From: Trissonchulus latispiculum
Taxonomy: Eukaryota; Nematoda; Enoplea; Enoplida; Ironidae
DNA length: 64,000 nt
NCBI GenBank assembly: GCA_030248195.1
Contig: JASAND010020203.1
Span: forward strand, 34,977-98,976
Reading direction: 5' to 3'
Position 1 is the stretch's first letter. Each line of letters starts with the position of its first letter. Positions 1 to 11,616 of this stretch are shown piece after piece. Below the pieces are notes generated by a model. That model saw nothing but the letters and a program-made list of their open reading frames with translations. It ran no database searches and was not told the DNA's origin. The translations under genes and the position numbers were made by a program.

Positions 1-1004
1 TACTTCAGCAGAACTGGTAATTTAAAAGAGGGAAAAATAAAACTATTCACCTGGAGTTACATATGTTTAGCCACTGACCTCTGAAGAAGCCTTTGATACA
101 AACATAAACATAAATTTTGTTTTTGAAGATGTGTTATACGAAGGGTGACAATTACTTAAGGTGTATGTCTCGTTATATAATTTGTTTATGTGAACCAGAG
201 TTGCCAGATGAAAGAATTACTTCCATATGATGATTTAATGCAATTTTTACGTACGTACTGTATTTACTATGCGAATGACTAATATCTGTACTGTGTTCAT
301 GTTATATGTTATTAATTGCTATATGAGTCACTTCGTGACTTACATATTAACCAGTTATTTGGATTCCAGTTATTGTACCTGTGCTGTCACTGAATATCTT
401 TTACAAAATTTCTGCCAGAACCAGTGATCTATAGGACCTGGAATAATTTTTTGTGGACTTTAATTAGTCCAGTTTAGTATTTTGTCAAGGGTTACGTTTA
501 ATATGCACAACAGCAAAACTGGTTGAGTAAACGCAGCCATAGTAAAACAATTTACTGTTGGGTACTCCAAAAACCAATTTCGTATTACTGACATATTTTA
601 TTAGACACCTAATTCTCAGTGAGCATCCGATTGTTCTATACCTTGGCCAGATGTGAGCGCTGTTAACACCGTCCGCACACCTCTAAATTTTGAAAGATTG
701 TCTGCTATTGCAGTAATAGCAAGTAATTTTACGTTTTTGTTTTGCTTTGTGATCCATTGAGAGGAGTGCAGATAGAAAAATTAGTGGAATGTTCAAAATT
801 TTACCGGTATGGTGGTTTTAGCTCTCCGGTTTCTAATGAACAAACACAAAATATGCATCTATTTCGAAAAAAATCTATAACCTATTGAAATCAAGAACAC
901 GTTTGCCATTTCGTTTTCCTCCCCAGTTCTGAAGCCAAGAATTCTTTTGTCTTATTCACCCCTAAGTGGGAAACCTAGAACTTTTTTGTCCCTGAGGAAT
1001 GGAA

Positions 1005-1119
1005 GTTGGAAGTAAAGTAAAAAAACTAGCTTTGGAAGTATGTACTAGCTTTGGAAGTATGAGTTGGAAGTAAAGTAAAAAACTAGCTTTGGAAGTATGT
1101 ACTAGCTTTGGAAGTATGT
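1005..1119. repeat. Tandem duplication of a 58-bp unit
   Basis: Two nearly identical units (1005-1062 and 1063-1119). Each has an internal repeat of ACTAGCTTTGGAAGTATG, so the 18-mer occurs four times. Confidence 0.9.
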
Positions 1120-1421
1120 AAAAACAGAATATAATATGTAATGTGTATATACTGTAATTGATGCTATAATTTTATGATGTAACTTCTGATTGTCGGTGGC
1201 TGGATTGATGTATTGGCAACCTTAGCACTAAATCGCTTGAATAATATTGATTGCTTAACCTTATTACATATAAAACGAAAACAGAAATAACAAAAAAAGA
1301 GGTTTTGAGAATGTGCTATTTAATCCGTGTTTTATGTATTGCTGTTTTGTACATTGTATGTAAAGTAAAAAACAACTAAAAAAAGTTTTGAGAATCTACT
1401 AATGAGTCCGTATCTTGTGCA

Positions 1422-1459
1422 TGATTATTGTTCTGTACACTGATTATTGTTCTGTACAC
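1422..1459. repeat. 19-bp perfect tandem duplication
   Basis: TGATTATTGTTCTGTACAC occurs twice head to tail. Confidence 0.9.
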
Positions 1460-2107
1460 TAAGTGTTGAAAATGTACAAAGTATTGGGATAAAATAAAAA
1501 AAAAACAAAAAAATCCTTGTTAATCTTTAGTATCACGTCTTAATTATATAATACAATACTGTATGATTTGTTCGTTTTAAGAGGAAATAAGGCACATTTG
1601 GCAACTAGTATTTATGTATGGTCTATTTGTAAGATGTGTGTGAGTATACTTATATAATTGGTTCTTATATTGTGTGTGTCATTCATTTCATTTTATTATG
1701 TTTTGTATCACGTTGAGAATTATGACTAATGTATTTAACAAAAAAAGTTTCGAAGATAATGTTATAAAATCGAATTTAACGAAAAGGAGTCGTCGGTTGA
1801 GTAATTTTTTATCCTGTATGATGGTAATTGTTTGATTAGAGTGCTATACAATATGTGAAACGAATTAATTGAAGGGGTAATCGAATCGATATTTTCATAA
1901 TTTTGAGAAAAGGGACAAGAAATCGAGGAGAAGAAGAAGTGCTGATGCTCAAACCGAGATGGAGCTAAAAAAGAAATTGAGTTGATATAGGGTGATTGTG
2001 CATAATGGACTAACAATGTAATCTCATTAGTCAGTTTCGTAATTAGGACACAAGAAATGATTTGTAATTAAGGTGAGGAATCAGGCCCACAGAAGGCCGA
2101 CTCAGAG

Positions 2108-2115
2108 TATAAAAG
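2108..2115 (+). promoter_or_regulatory. TATA-box-like motif
   Basis: TATAAAAG in the context GAGTATAAAAGAGCC is a canonical metazoan or LTR-type TATA box. No gene or LTR boundary could be tied to it: downstream DNA to about 8.6 kb has no long frame. Confidence 0.3.
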
Positions 2116-4100
2116 AGCCAGAATTAGATATGGTTGCAGTTACTCAGAAGAGTTAGTTGTGTAGTATTTTATAGTTAGTTTTAAGGAAGTTAAGTACACA
2201 AGATATTATGCACTCAAAACTCGGAACGCTTTAACACAACCTTGATCCGCCCTTTTTGATGAAACGGCTTTGATAATTCGTATTGAACAGTATCCGTTTC
2301 GAAAACAATTGACTTTAACGAGATGGTATTATAGAAATTCTCAGGTTTTTTCGCTTTGGTCTTTCCCCCTAGTCAAAAACCTAACCCTTTTACTTGTGGA
2401 GGTTGTAATGAAATCGACTAGATATGAAATAAAAATTTCTAAAATTTAATTGAAAATGGAAATCATCCAAAGATGGGGTTTTCTTTATACAACTACGACG
2501 ATATTGATGGTTAATTACTGAAAATCATGTGCATTCTGATGTCCAAGCAGTCACTGTATACTGGAATTGTGCGTTGTCAAGCCAGAGTTGTCAAGTGCTC
2601 GAAATAATTTAAAACTCATAAATAGGGACCAAGATTTAGACTCAATTAAGAAGGAATTCTAGGTGAAACGATAACACGACTTTAGTTAATACAAGATTTA
2701 TTCGTAGAATTAGCTCCAGAAGCTAATAAACGGTCATTCGGTCACTAAATCCCCAACAATTGGAGTTGTCACTCCCAAGCAAACGAAAAGATAGCGATTT
2801 TGCGAATCCCAGGTTCGAGTAATGAGTTACTACTCAAGTTTAGTTGAAATATGGCCTATTAACACCGCTTTTACTGCCCGCCATTGATGAGTTAAGTACG
2901 ATAAAGAAATCGTCAAAGAGAAATCTGAAGTTTACAACGTTACGAAACAAAACAGCTCGAAATTCTTCTATAAAATGTCAATTTACGTCAAAAGTAGCAA
3001 TTATTGGAAGATGGTTTGATATTAAACAATAATTAGCTAAGTAGGTACTTATCTGACGTAATATGGCTTAATTAATGTTAGTTAGGTGATATTTAATTAA
3101 TTTTGATAATTTTGTGTGATGATACAACTTAGGCTCATCTGAAAGGCGAGTTTCTCCTGATTCCAAAACTCCAAACTTCACTGTCTAACTCCCAAAAACA
3201 AGCGAGTTATAAGAAAAATGTTTTAGTGAAATTACTACTTCTTTGGTAGTTTTATTATTTCAAAAGGAGTGCCTTAAAGTTGGCCTCTTTAGAACTTTTA
3301 TGTTAAGTGCTCAATTGGCTTCTAATTGGCCCCTAATTGCTACATAGGTGGCAGGTGCATTGTCACTTTCATTCATGTTTTGTACCTCCTGCTGTCCTCA
3401 AATGTCCTTTAGGCTGGCTGAAGGCCAGCCTAGAAACTCGCCTTTCCTCAAAGTTAGTACACACCTTTACTCATATGTATTAGTTCGGAGGGGGCTTACC
3501 TCCCTCCCAAATTGTTTGATCATTGTGAAATTAGCTAGGTATATTAAACATTATACGTAAATTAAGAAAATGTAACTTTCATTTTTACGGAAAATTACGT
3601 ATTATTTTTATGCATATTTCTTTTTACAATTGCTCCCCCAGCCTCAGTCGTGTGAGGACATAGAAAGTCCGGCAATGAGGAACAATTGTTGCTAAGGCCA
3701 GCAAACAGCGTCCCTTGTTTACTGGCAAATTTTGACTCCAAAACTCAGAGCAGGGGTCCAGTTTACGAGGACCTGTTAAAATAACGAAAATATGGAAGGA
3801 CATTCGATTTGGGTAAACAATCGCAACTTAATATTAATTTTCTCAAATGCAACATAAAATATGACGAATTTTAAGCCCAATCTTGAAAAAATTGGGAAAA
3901 GTTGAAAATTAAAGCTGGATCTGGCCCCTTTGGTTATGTTTACGTGTTAACCAAAATTTCGCAAAATTTGGCCAGATTTCAGCACCTATAATCCATCAAA
4001 AATGGGTCAGTTGGGGGGTAATATTTTCTAAATCTCATTAATTTCGACCTCTGATGGCCAGCTGGCTCAGTCCGCCGCTGCGCCCCACGTGCAAAGGGTG
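2116..4100. other. Intergenic DNA, no gene seen
   Basis: Only short unsupported frames. A 16-bp segment near 2243 (CTTGATCCGCCCTTT) recurs in inverted orientation near 7823-7838, which may mark the two sides of an old element, but no other terminal similarity was found. Confidence 0.5.
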
Positions 4101-4106
4101 GCAAGC

Positions 4107-4134
4107 TTCTAGAAGGTTCTAGAACTTTCTAGAA
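4107..4134. promoter_or_regulatory. Six-unit heat-shock-element-like array
   Basis: TTC and GAA triplets alternate with an exact 5-bp period: TTC 4107, GAA 4112, TTC 4117, GAA 4122, TTC 4127, GAA 4132. This is the consensus for trimeric HSF binding, doubled. The array is also part of a near-perfect palindrome running from AAGCTTCTAG to CTAGAAGCTT (4103-4138). A CACGTG E-box lies just upstream. No TATA box or gene start is evident downstream. Confidence 0.6.
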
Positions 4135-4138
4135 GCTT

Positions 4139-6887
4139 TGCCTTAAAAACAAAAGAAAAGTCCGCCACCACCCGATTTAATGACCTGTCACCGAGCTGTC
4201 AGAAAGCTGTCAGCTCGGTCCAAAAGTTTTCCTAAATTTCAGTGTTCGCTTGAGCAGCAACCTCAGGAGGTTGCTTTCCCCCCTCCCTCTGGTGTGTCTT
4301 CGCTGTGTGCCAGAGTTTTGGCACGAAGAACAAACACACCCTCCCAGGTTAGGATCAAAAAAATCTAGGGACTTCTTTAGCCTTCGGGCTAGAGAAGAAA
4401 ATTGAGAAAAAAATCACCGCGAACACACACAATTGAGGGCCAAATGGGCGTATTATGCCCGGCCATTTTCTGAAAAGAGGACAAAAATCTAGGATAAATT
4501 TTGGCCTTTGGGCCCATTTTTTATATTGTGTATTTTGGCCTTGGGACCGTTTTTATGCTTATACATTTCGATCTAGTAGGCCATTTTTTCCTTTTTTATC
4601 AGGCCCATTGGCCAAACCTTGTGCTTTAGGGGCGCCGGGTCCATTTTTGAGGTCTCTAGTTCGATTATTGGGATTTGAGTGGGGACCCCTCCCTGAGCTT
4701 AAGCTAGAGGGTCATTAAATACGACCCTAATTAATGACCGAGCTAATTACTAGGAATCATTTCCCCACAGCCGGCAACTCGGCATTGCCGGCCATTTTTG
4801 TTAAAAAAAGGCACTACAGACATAAAATCAACTTGTGTGGCAGTGTGTTAATTTTAGTCTTAGATCGGCTTTTCAAATTCTTAGGCTCAAAAAGTCTAAT
4901 GTATTTAAAACCAAATAATTAAGCTTTATGCATGGAACGGCCGACGTACCTACTGATTAACTTATTATTAATCTTTGTTCTTAGCTGTTTTTGTTAGTTT
5001 AGCATTGTCGTCTTCAGTAGTAATTGCCCTAGCAATTATTGCTCACCATGGCTTTCTAAAGTTATCCACAAAATTCTAAAATTCTATTCAAAACTAACCA
5101 AAATCCAAAGTTCGTGAACTGCAAAGTTGATTCAAAATTTGTAAACCTCGAACAACAGGTCTAGCAGTGCTCATGCATGATCCTAAAAGTAACTTAGTTT
5201 TAGTCTAGGTCATACTCTTTCTTACGTTAGTTAGAACTATCTTGGTATGCGTTAATTGCTTACTCCATAAATAGGCATTATTGTAACGCTTCTACCAGTT
5301 CCCATGCCTGCTTCCCTTACACTATTTCTGCAGAAAACTAAATTAGCTTTTCTTAAGTATTGCATTTGTAATCCATATTGGCCAACAGTCCAATGTTGTA
5401 TAGTTCGGGCTCTGTTCCATGTTCCACGCTTTCATGTCTAGCCAGAACATAGGTACAAAACTAGTATTAGTTTGTCTACTCAACCCCTTGCGGCGAACAG
5501 TTTAGGCACTCACGTAATTGTTAAGAAAGAATATTACAATTCAAATAGCGTTTTCCTGAGCAGATATACCTATGTAGGTTATGAACTAGAAGTATTCATC
5601 TATGCTGGTTGTAGCTAGCCTTACTGTTGTTTGCAATTGCTAATACTAAGCAAGTTCATAATTGCAGAAAATAAGCAACACTAATACATACAGAAATCTC
5701 GAAAAGTTGTATCTGCACAGTTATGTAAGTTGTAGTCTTGAGTGCAGACGTAGATGACAATCATCTAATCCTAGGATACAGACTACAGGCAGAAGTCCAT
5801 GATTTTCTTCTTAATAATAGTGAAATTATGCATTCTTACTACGGGCAATTAATGTTAAGCATGATGGCTAGACAGTATAGAAAAGTATCTAATACCGCAG
5901 GGTCTAGTCCACGCTTTCCCAGCATGTAATGCGAAGGTAACAAACGAAACACTAAAATTATTCGTTCTTAGTTTCGTACATATAGCAAGATTTGGAACAT
6001 AGCGCCAATTTTAGTAACCTACTGCACATTACCTTATTACATCCATAGTTCTTGGGGCGTACCGGGAAGACAAATTAATGTTCATAATATTCAAATACTT
6101 AAGCATTGTGTGATTGCTTGGGATTAATACACTAACATCTCTTTCAGAAGTTCAGAGCTAGTTAGGTCGCAGTTGAAGGTTATCATATAAGAAATATTTG
6201 CATAATCAGGGTAGTATGGCCGCTATTTTTAGGATCAGAATTGAGTAAAGGTCAGCAGGCGTAAAAGCATTCTTCATTGTTTAATTTAGCTAGTATTAAC
6301 ACAAACGATATATAAGTCGCAGGTTAATGACTTTGGAGTGCATAGTCACATAATAGTTGTAGCCGTAGGCTGTGTAGCAAGTTACGCACATACTGGCCTA
6401 ACCTGTCATAACAAAGTACATATGTGGCTCAATATTAAGACAATCTTCATTCTTGCCGCAGGTAGATGATTCCACACATAACTTGTTTCTGACATAAGTT
6501 GCAAGGACTAATTCAGCAGTCTACTGGCGCTCATAAACCGCTGAATTGTTAAACTAGATGTTACTTCGCCCAGTCAGCTATCTGCACAAACTCTTCTAAA
6601 GGTCACATTGAGCACAAAACATGCCAATTTGCACAAACTAGTACAGCACAATCGTATTAGACTCATGATGCAGATTTCTTAAGATTAGGTTAAACTGCAC
6701 CAACGAATTATGCATTAAGGCTCTGTCCGAGTCAATCAACAGTAGCGGATCCAGTCGCCATTAGAATAACGTTTTGCATAAAAGTGTAACTTGCAGCCTG
6801 GACGTTTCAATATATTGGCTCACTGTACAATACCGGTTTCAATCCGCTCAATAAGCAACAATCATTTTGATAATTTTGAATCAGCTA
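4139..6887. other. Intergenic DNA, no gene seen
   Basis: It contains small stem-loops (for example TTAGCC-TTCG-GGCTA near 4378-4391, and GGTCATTAA with TTAATGACC at about 4709-4738) but no supported coding region. Confidence 0.5.
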
Positions 6888-6911
6888 TTTCCTGCACGGT
6901 AGTGCAGGAAA
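6888..6911. repeat. Perfect 10-bp-arm hairpin
   Basis: TTTCCTGCAC (6888-6897), a 4-nt loop GGTA, and GTGCAGGAAA (6902-6911). Isolated, with no associated gene. Confidence 0.8.
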
Positions 6912-8640
6912 TTATGCTACACGTCAAAGATTTCTGAACACCATTTATTGTTTGTTATGCTCCAAGTTCAACTCAAAAGTAATTAGTCAGTCTCTCAAAA
7001 TGGTATCCAAATTTAAATAAAAATGAAAATTTACAGTCAAGAGAAGCCATAAAGAGTGAGTAATAGTTGCTGGGGTCGATTCCGCACCTTTATGATGTAC
7101 TAATGGTTTTAACCCATTTGATTCAGGTGCGGAAGGCCCTGTCCTGCCAAACCTGTACCTTGGATCTCAGCCAACTGAAGTTCAGATCTTCGATGTAACT
7201 AGCCGGATTATTAGTGGTGGCAAGATATTTCATTTCAATCAATTAGAATCGTTTGGGCGAAAAGTAGTGAACTGTATCGATCAGAACCGGTCTTGTCTAA
7301 GGTACATTGGAGGAAATTTGGCCTATATTAGTAATTTAAGGCAGAAGCTAATTCAGATTACACCCGGATCAATCTTGGGACGTAAAACCAAACGTGTACT
7401 CTTATTCTAAAACCTGGAATCAGGAATCTATTTGTGCTAAACCGAACTTTACCATTTCGATTCGAAAGCGGATACAAACATTCATTTCTCACCATCCACC
7501 CTGGAATTGTTACTCAGATGTCTCTGGTTTAAACTGCTAATCTGTTGAAAATCGCAAAGATCTAAAGAAGACTTATATAAAACTAATTACTAACCCCAGT
7601 TTATATAACCGTACCAGGAATCCCCCAATCAGACCGACCCCTGTGTTAGACCCCTTCAGGCTTTCCGAATAGCATCCGGGAACAGTGCGCTGTGTGCTCC
7701 GCTATAGGAGATTGGAACAGCATTCTTGGGCTCACCCATGGACCGGAATTTGTAATACTAACAACCTTGAATTTAGTATCTGTAATTAATTTATAATTTA
7801 ATTGGTGTAGTGTCCTTGTTGTAAAGGGCGGATCAAGAGATAAGCAACACAAACATAATCATATAGGGAATGCACAAAGTTTTAGTGATAGGGTGAGTTA
7901 GTCATAACAACAGAGGAGGAAGAAAGAAAGAATTAATTGAGGCAACCTAAATCTTGTCCCTTTAAGATAATAATCAATTAACGAAGCAAAATACTGGCAA
8001 CTCTGGCAAAATATATTCTGTTTGTCTGTATCATTGCTGTACACTTTGTTACTTCGTTATCCTAGAGTTTGTGAACCATATTATCGCATCTTATTATTAC
8101 TATTATTGTCCTAGTAACTGTTATTATCATCATTGTCGCGTAATCAGAACTATATTAATTCTTAATAAATTGGAGTGTGCCCTAACAAGTGTCAAAAGTT
8201 AGGTCATACACATTGGACAAAGCCATTGGAACAGGATCATCATCCCAACACAAGTAAGTGACACATCTCGAGCTAGAGATACCGACCCCTGACCCAGAAG
8301 CAAGAGAAGAACTAATCAGTAATTAATTATCTTGATTAGTTGATCGAGATAAATATCAGGACTCACTGTTGTGAACTGACACCCTTAAGTCCAATCCAGA
8401 AGAAAGACAGGCATCGACCCCGCTTGTCTCCGTTGATATCCAGTGAATCTTTTCCCCATCTCTAAACGAACTCACAACCAGGACCCCACCCGGGTTGGCT
8501 ACAAGGATACCCAATTTTGGACAAACCACCTTTTGGGCATCCTGTGTCTAAGTTTGCTAATCCTAGCAGACGCGCTGACCCTCCGTGTAAAAGATTAAGG
8601 TGCTACAGAGCCCTAACCAACTGGGCTGAACTAGGACGAA
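6912..8640. other. Intergenic DNA, no gene seen
   Basis: A second stem-loop pairs TTCCGCACCT (about 7081) with AGGTGCGGAA (about 7125-7134). No coding region is supported. Confidence 0.5.
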
Positions 8641-8649
8641 GGAGAAAGC

Positions 8650-9240
8650 AATTTTTAATTCAGATCAAAGCAACTTCATTACAAATCATTTGAAAGCTCT
8701 TGACGAGCTGAAAAACTTGGTTAATAGAACCAGTATCTGAATATGCACCAAACTTCCGGAAATGATGAAAACACGATTTATCTCTAGCTAAGGAGTGTTT
8801 CGTAAAATCCGCGAAGTGGACAAATTTCTGTGAGTTGGCCCTATTACAAAAGCTGTTCAACTCAACAAGAGCTTTCAAATATTGTGGGGGTAACAGGGAA
8901 TTTTAAATAACCGGAAAATCCAGTTTCTCGAATTCCGTGAATTGAGTCCATTTTCAGGAGGTTGCTCTATTACAAAAGTTGTTCAGTTCATCAACATCTT
9001 TCAAACTTTCAAATGATACACATCTTCTGGGCATTGGAGAAAACTGTTTAAAATCCGTTGATTTTCAAAGCCCGAAAATTGTCGTGAAAAGCTTGTAAGA
9101 AAGAAATTATGCAGCTGGACCAGCTCTATTCGAAGGTGGAAACAAAATTTTGATTGCGACAAAATTTGGCAAATTTCAGATTTTCCGTAAAATGACACCC
9201 GGAATTCCGAATTTTAGAAATGAGTTTTTGACGATTCTAA
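8650..9240. repeat. Diverged relatives of the nested-complex core repeat
   Basis: The stretches CCCTATTACAAAAGCTGTTC and AAGAGCTTTCAAAT, and near 9000 TTTCAAATGATAC, have the same order and spacing as the core of the A and B elements at 11.6-38.7 kb (CCCTATTACAACTTTTT, then CGAGAGCTTTCGAATGATACC). An inverted copy (CATTTGAAAGCTCTTGACGAG) is at 8688-8708. There is no recognisable terminal half-stem or end unit, so this is an old degraded copy. Confidence 0.55.
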
Positions 9241-9464
9241 ATGTACATACATTATTGAGGTTGACTCGAAAGGCTTATCTGCTATGCACGGTCAAGTTTG
9301 TACACACATTTTTTGGTCGTGTACTATAGATAAGTGAACATCTGTCCAACTAATTACAACCAGCAGTGATTTTAATAACAAACTATGAAAAGGACACGGC
9401 AAACTTGATAAAAACAACAGAGACATCCTAAATCGTTCTATCAGAAAATGGAAAGCTAAAGGGA

Positions 9465-9737
9465 CTAGTTCATGGCTTCTACTCGAAACACGTTAAGCAG
9501 TTTCACGCTGAAGGGACGTTCCAAGTATCGCTTGAAGGCGTAAGAGGGAAAGTGTCCTTCGATGTTCGTGACAAGACCTTTCTCTACAGTCATCCACCGA
9601 TTTCCATTGTCCAATTTCAATCTAAATTTGGGTGTCTGGCCGAAAATCCAATCCCAAGAGCGGAGTTCGTTCTCCAGGGACTCTAAGCCGACCCGGTCCC
9701 TTAAGTCTTTCTCCGTCAAGTGTTCAACGTCGGCTCT
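9465..9737 (-). CDS. LIPT1: LIPT1-like exon 5 with stop
   Basis: Ninety codons plus TAG after a tatttttag acceptor. It begins RADVEHLTEKDLRD and contains ELRSWDWIFGQTPKFRLKL, the C-terminal small-domain signature of lipoate ligases (an aromatic W-W-[FY]G-TP-F motif). It then has a V-NIEGHFPS-like strand and ends VFRVEAMN. No polyadenylation signal was fixed downstream. Confidence 0.86.
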   Translation of the reverse strand, partial: RADVEHLTEKDLRDRVGLESLENELRSWDWIFGQTPKFRLKLDNGNRWMTVEKGLVTNIEGHFPSYAFKRYLERPFSVKLLNVFRVEAMN

Positions 9738-11581
9738 CTAAAAATAAATTTATTGGTCACTGAAAAAAGGGCAAATTTAATTTTACCTGAAAATAAAGCA
9801 AATCGTTGGACAACTAGAAAAATTCAGAAGGTTTCTTAGTACTACAGTATAGCTCAAAACAAAGTAAATTTTTTGCAAAGATCGCAAACTCCGCTAACTT
9901 CGCGAAGCCAGAGACATTTCGCTAAATTGAGGGGTTTTCTCCATATCTACCAAAAATTGGTAGAAAAATTCTGCAAATTAATTTGGACTCTAGATTTGGT
10001 GCCTTCGCATAATCTCAAGAAATTCACCAAAATTTTACCAAATTTCGCGTAGATTTTAGCGAAGTTTAAAAGAATTTCGCTAAAATCTTCGCGATCTTCG
10101 CAAAAAGTTGGCGAACTTCACTAAAATCTATGCGAAATGCGCTAAAATTTTGGCGAATTTCTCGAAAATAGGCGAAGTTCGCTAACTTTTTCGCGAACTT
10201 CACTGAATTTAGCGAAATGTCTCTTGCTTCGCGAAGTTCGCCGAGTTAGCAAACTTTGCAAAAAAAATTAACTTTGTTTTTAACTATACTGTATAGCAAT
10301 CAAAATTATAAATGAAAGAGCAGATAGGCTTTCGAATTTCAAATACTCAAGTATACTTGTAGTATAGAACAATAAGGTAAAACAAACTCCACTGGAAGGT
10401 GGATCCACGAAGGATTCAACTGATACAAGGAAATTAGTCATAAAAAACACTGAAAGAAAACGCTTGTACTGCAATTATTAAGGCAAAGGAGTTAGTCCGA
10501 AAAAGGAGAGAGTAAATGGATGCTGTGAGTGCTCCTGTCCTTCTTGGACAAACCGGCAGGAGTTCCAGAGATCGCTAAGGGTAGGCAAGAGTGCTCAGAG
10601 ATCCATTGGCTCTCTCCTGTAAACCTGACCTTGGCAGGGGCAGAGAAGGCTCGCCACAACTCATGTACGACGTCGTCGTGTCGGAGGTAGGCGTTGACGT
10701 CGTGGAGAGAGCCGACCGGAGATCGATAGCTCAGAGTCGCATTCGTCACAACCCAATCCTAGCAATGAAAAACAACTTCCAATGATATGCCAATAAACTG
10801 CGAAAACAGCCTATTTTATAGTTCATGACTCCACCGAGTTTAATAGAAGGTCTCCCACCGTTCAAAAAGAACTTGCATTGTTGCTTTGAGCAAAACACTT
10901 AGGCCACTGCTTCGTCGGTCAGCTGAGGAGTTAAATTGGCGTGCCCGTGTACTGAATCATCTGGTTGGGAACTAATACGATGAGACTGATGGGGGAGAGA
11001 CAAAGGTTAGCGAACTCAGCTAGCCTCTTGGCTGAACAGCCCGGTGCCCCGGAAATGACAACAACGACTCGATGTATACCTTTGCTTGAAACAATGTACA
11101 TATACCTTTGCTCTAAATTGCCATTATATATATATATATTGCGTCTCGGGGCCGGGATAAGGAAACGCTTCTCATCACCTACAAAGCTATTGGAAGGTCA
11201 GTCATCAACTACGCGGTTCCTATCTGGTCTACTCAAGCCTCTCCGTCTAGTCTCAGCAGGATCCAGGTAGCCCAAAACGCAGCATTGCGTATTGTTACCA
11301 GATGCCACAGGATGTCTTCAGTTGAGCACCTCCACCAGGAATGCTGCATTCTCCCCGTTGAAGATCACAACCGCCTCCTATCCACCCAGTTTGCTGCGGC
11401 ATGCAGAGAACTGAGCCATCCCTGCCACGCTCTCGTCCTGGCACCACCCGCTTCTCGGAACATGAAGCGCCACCCATTCCACAGCCAGTCGCAGCAGCTC
11501 GCGGCTGCCGACGGTGTTCTTGGCCTGGGCTCTGACACCAAAGATGCAGCTATCGGAGAGAGAAACAACAGCAACACCACC

Positions 11582-11616
<35 letters not shown>

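Larger units (their letters stand above)
1..2090. other. AT-rich DNA without recognised genes
   Basis: No coding region is supported; open frames are short and compositionally biased. The only structure seen is the two local tandem duplications listed separately. Confidence 0.6.

Noticed and set aside
2800..2830. GAATCCCAGGTTCGAGTAA as a tRNA T-arm
   Set aside because: No matching acceptor or anticodon stems can be drawn around it.
10492..10629. ISGTPAGL segment at about 10570 as the LIPT1 catalytic exon
   Set aside because: It lies downstream of exon 4 on the minus strand, so the order is wrong, and it lacks the HH-TLL pattern. The true exon was found at 38853-38966.
11009..11060. Minus-strand frame with VVVISGAPG followed by CSAKRLAEFANLC as a possible LIPT1 exon
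   Set aside because: Apart from ISGA it lacks the HH-TLL motif and catalytic context, and the correct exon was located elsewhere. It probably belongs to a repeat.
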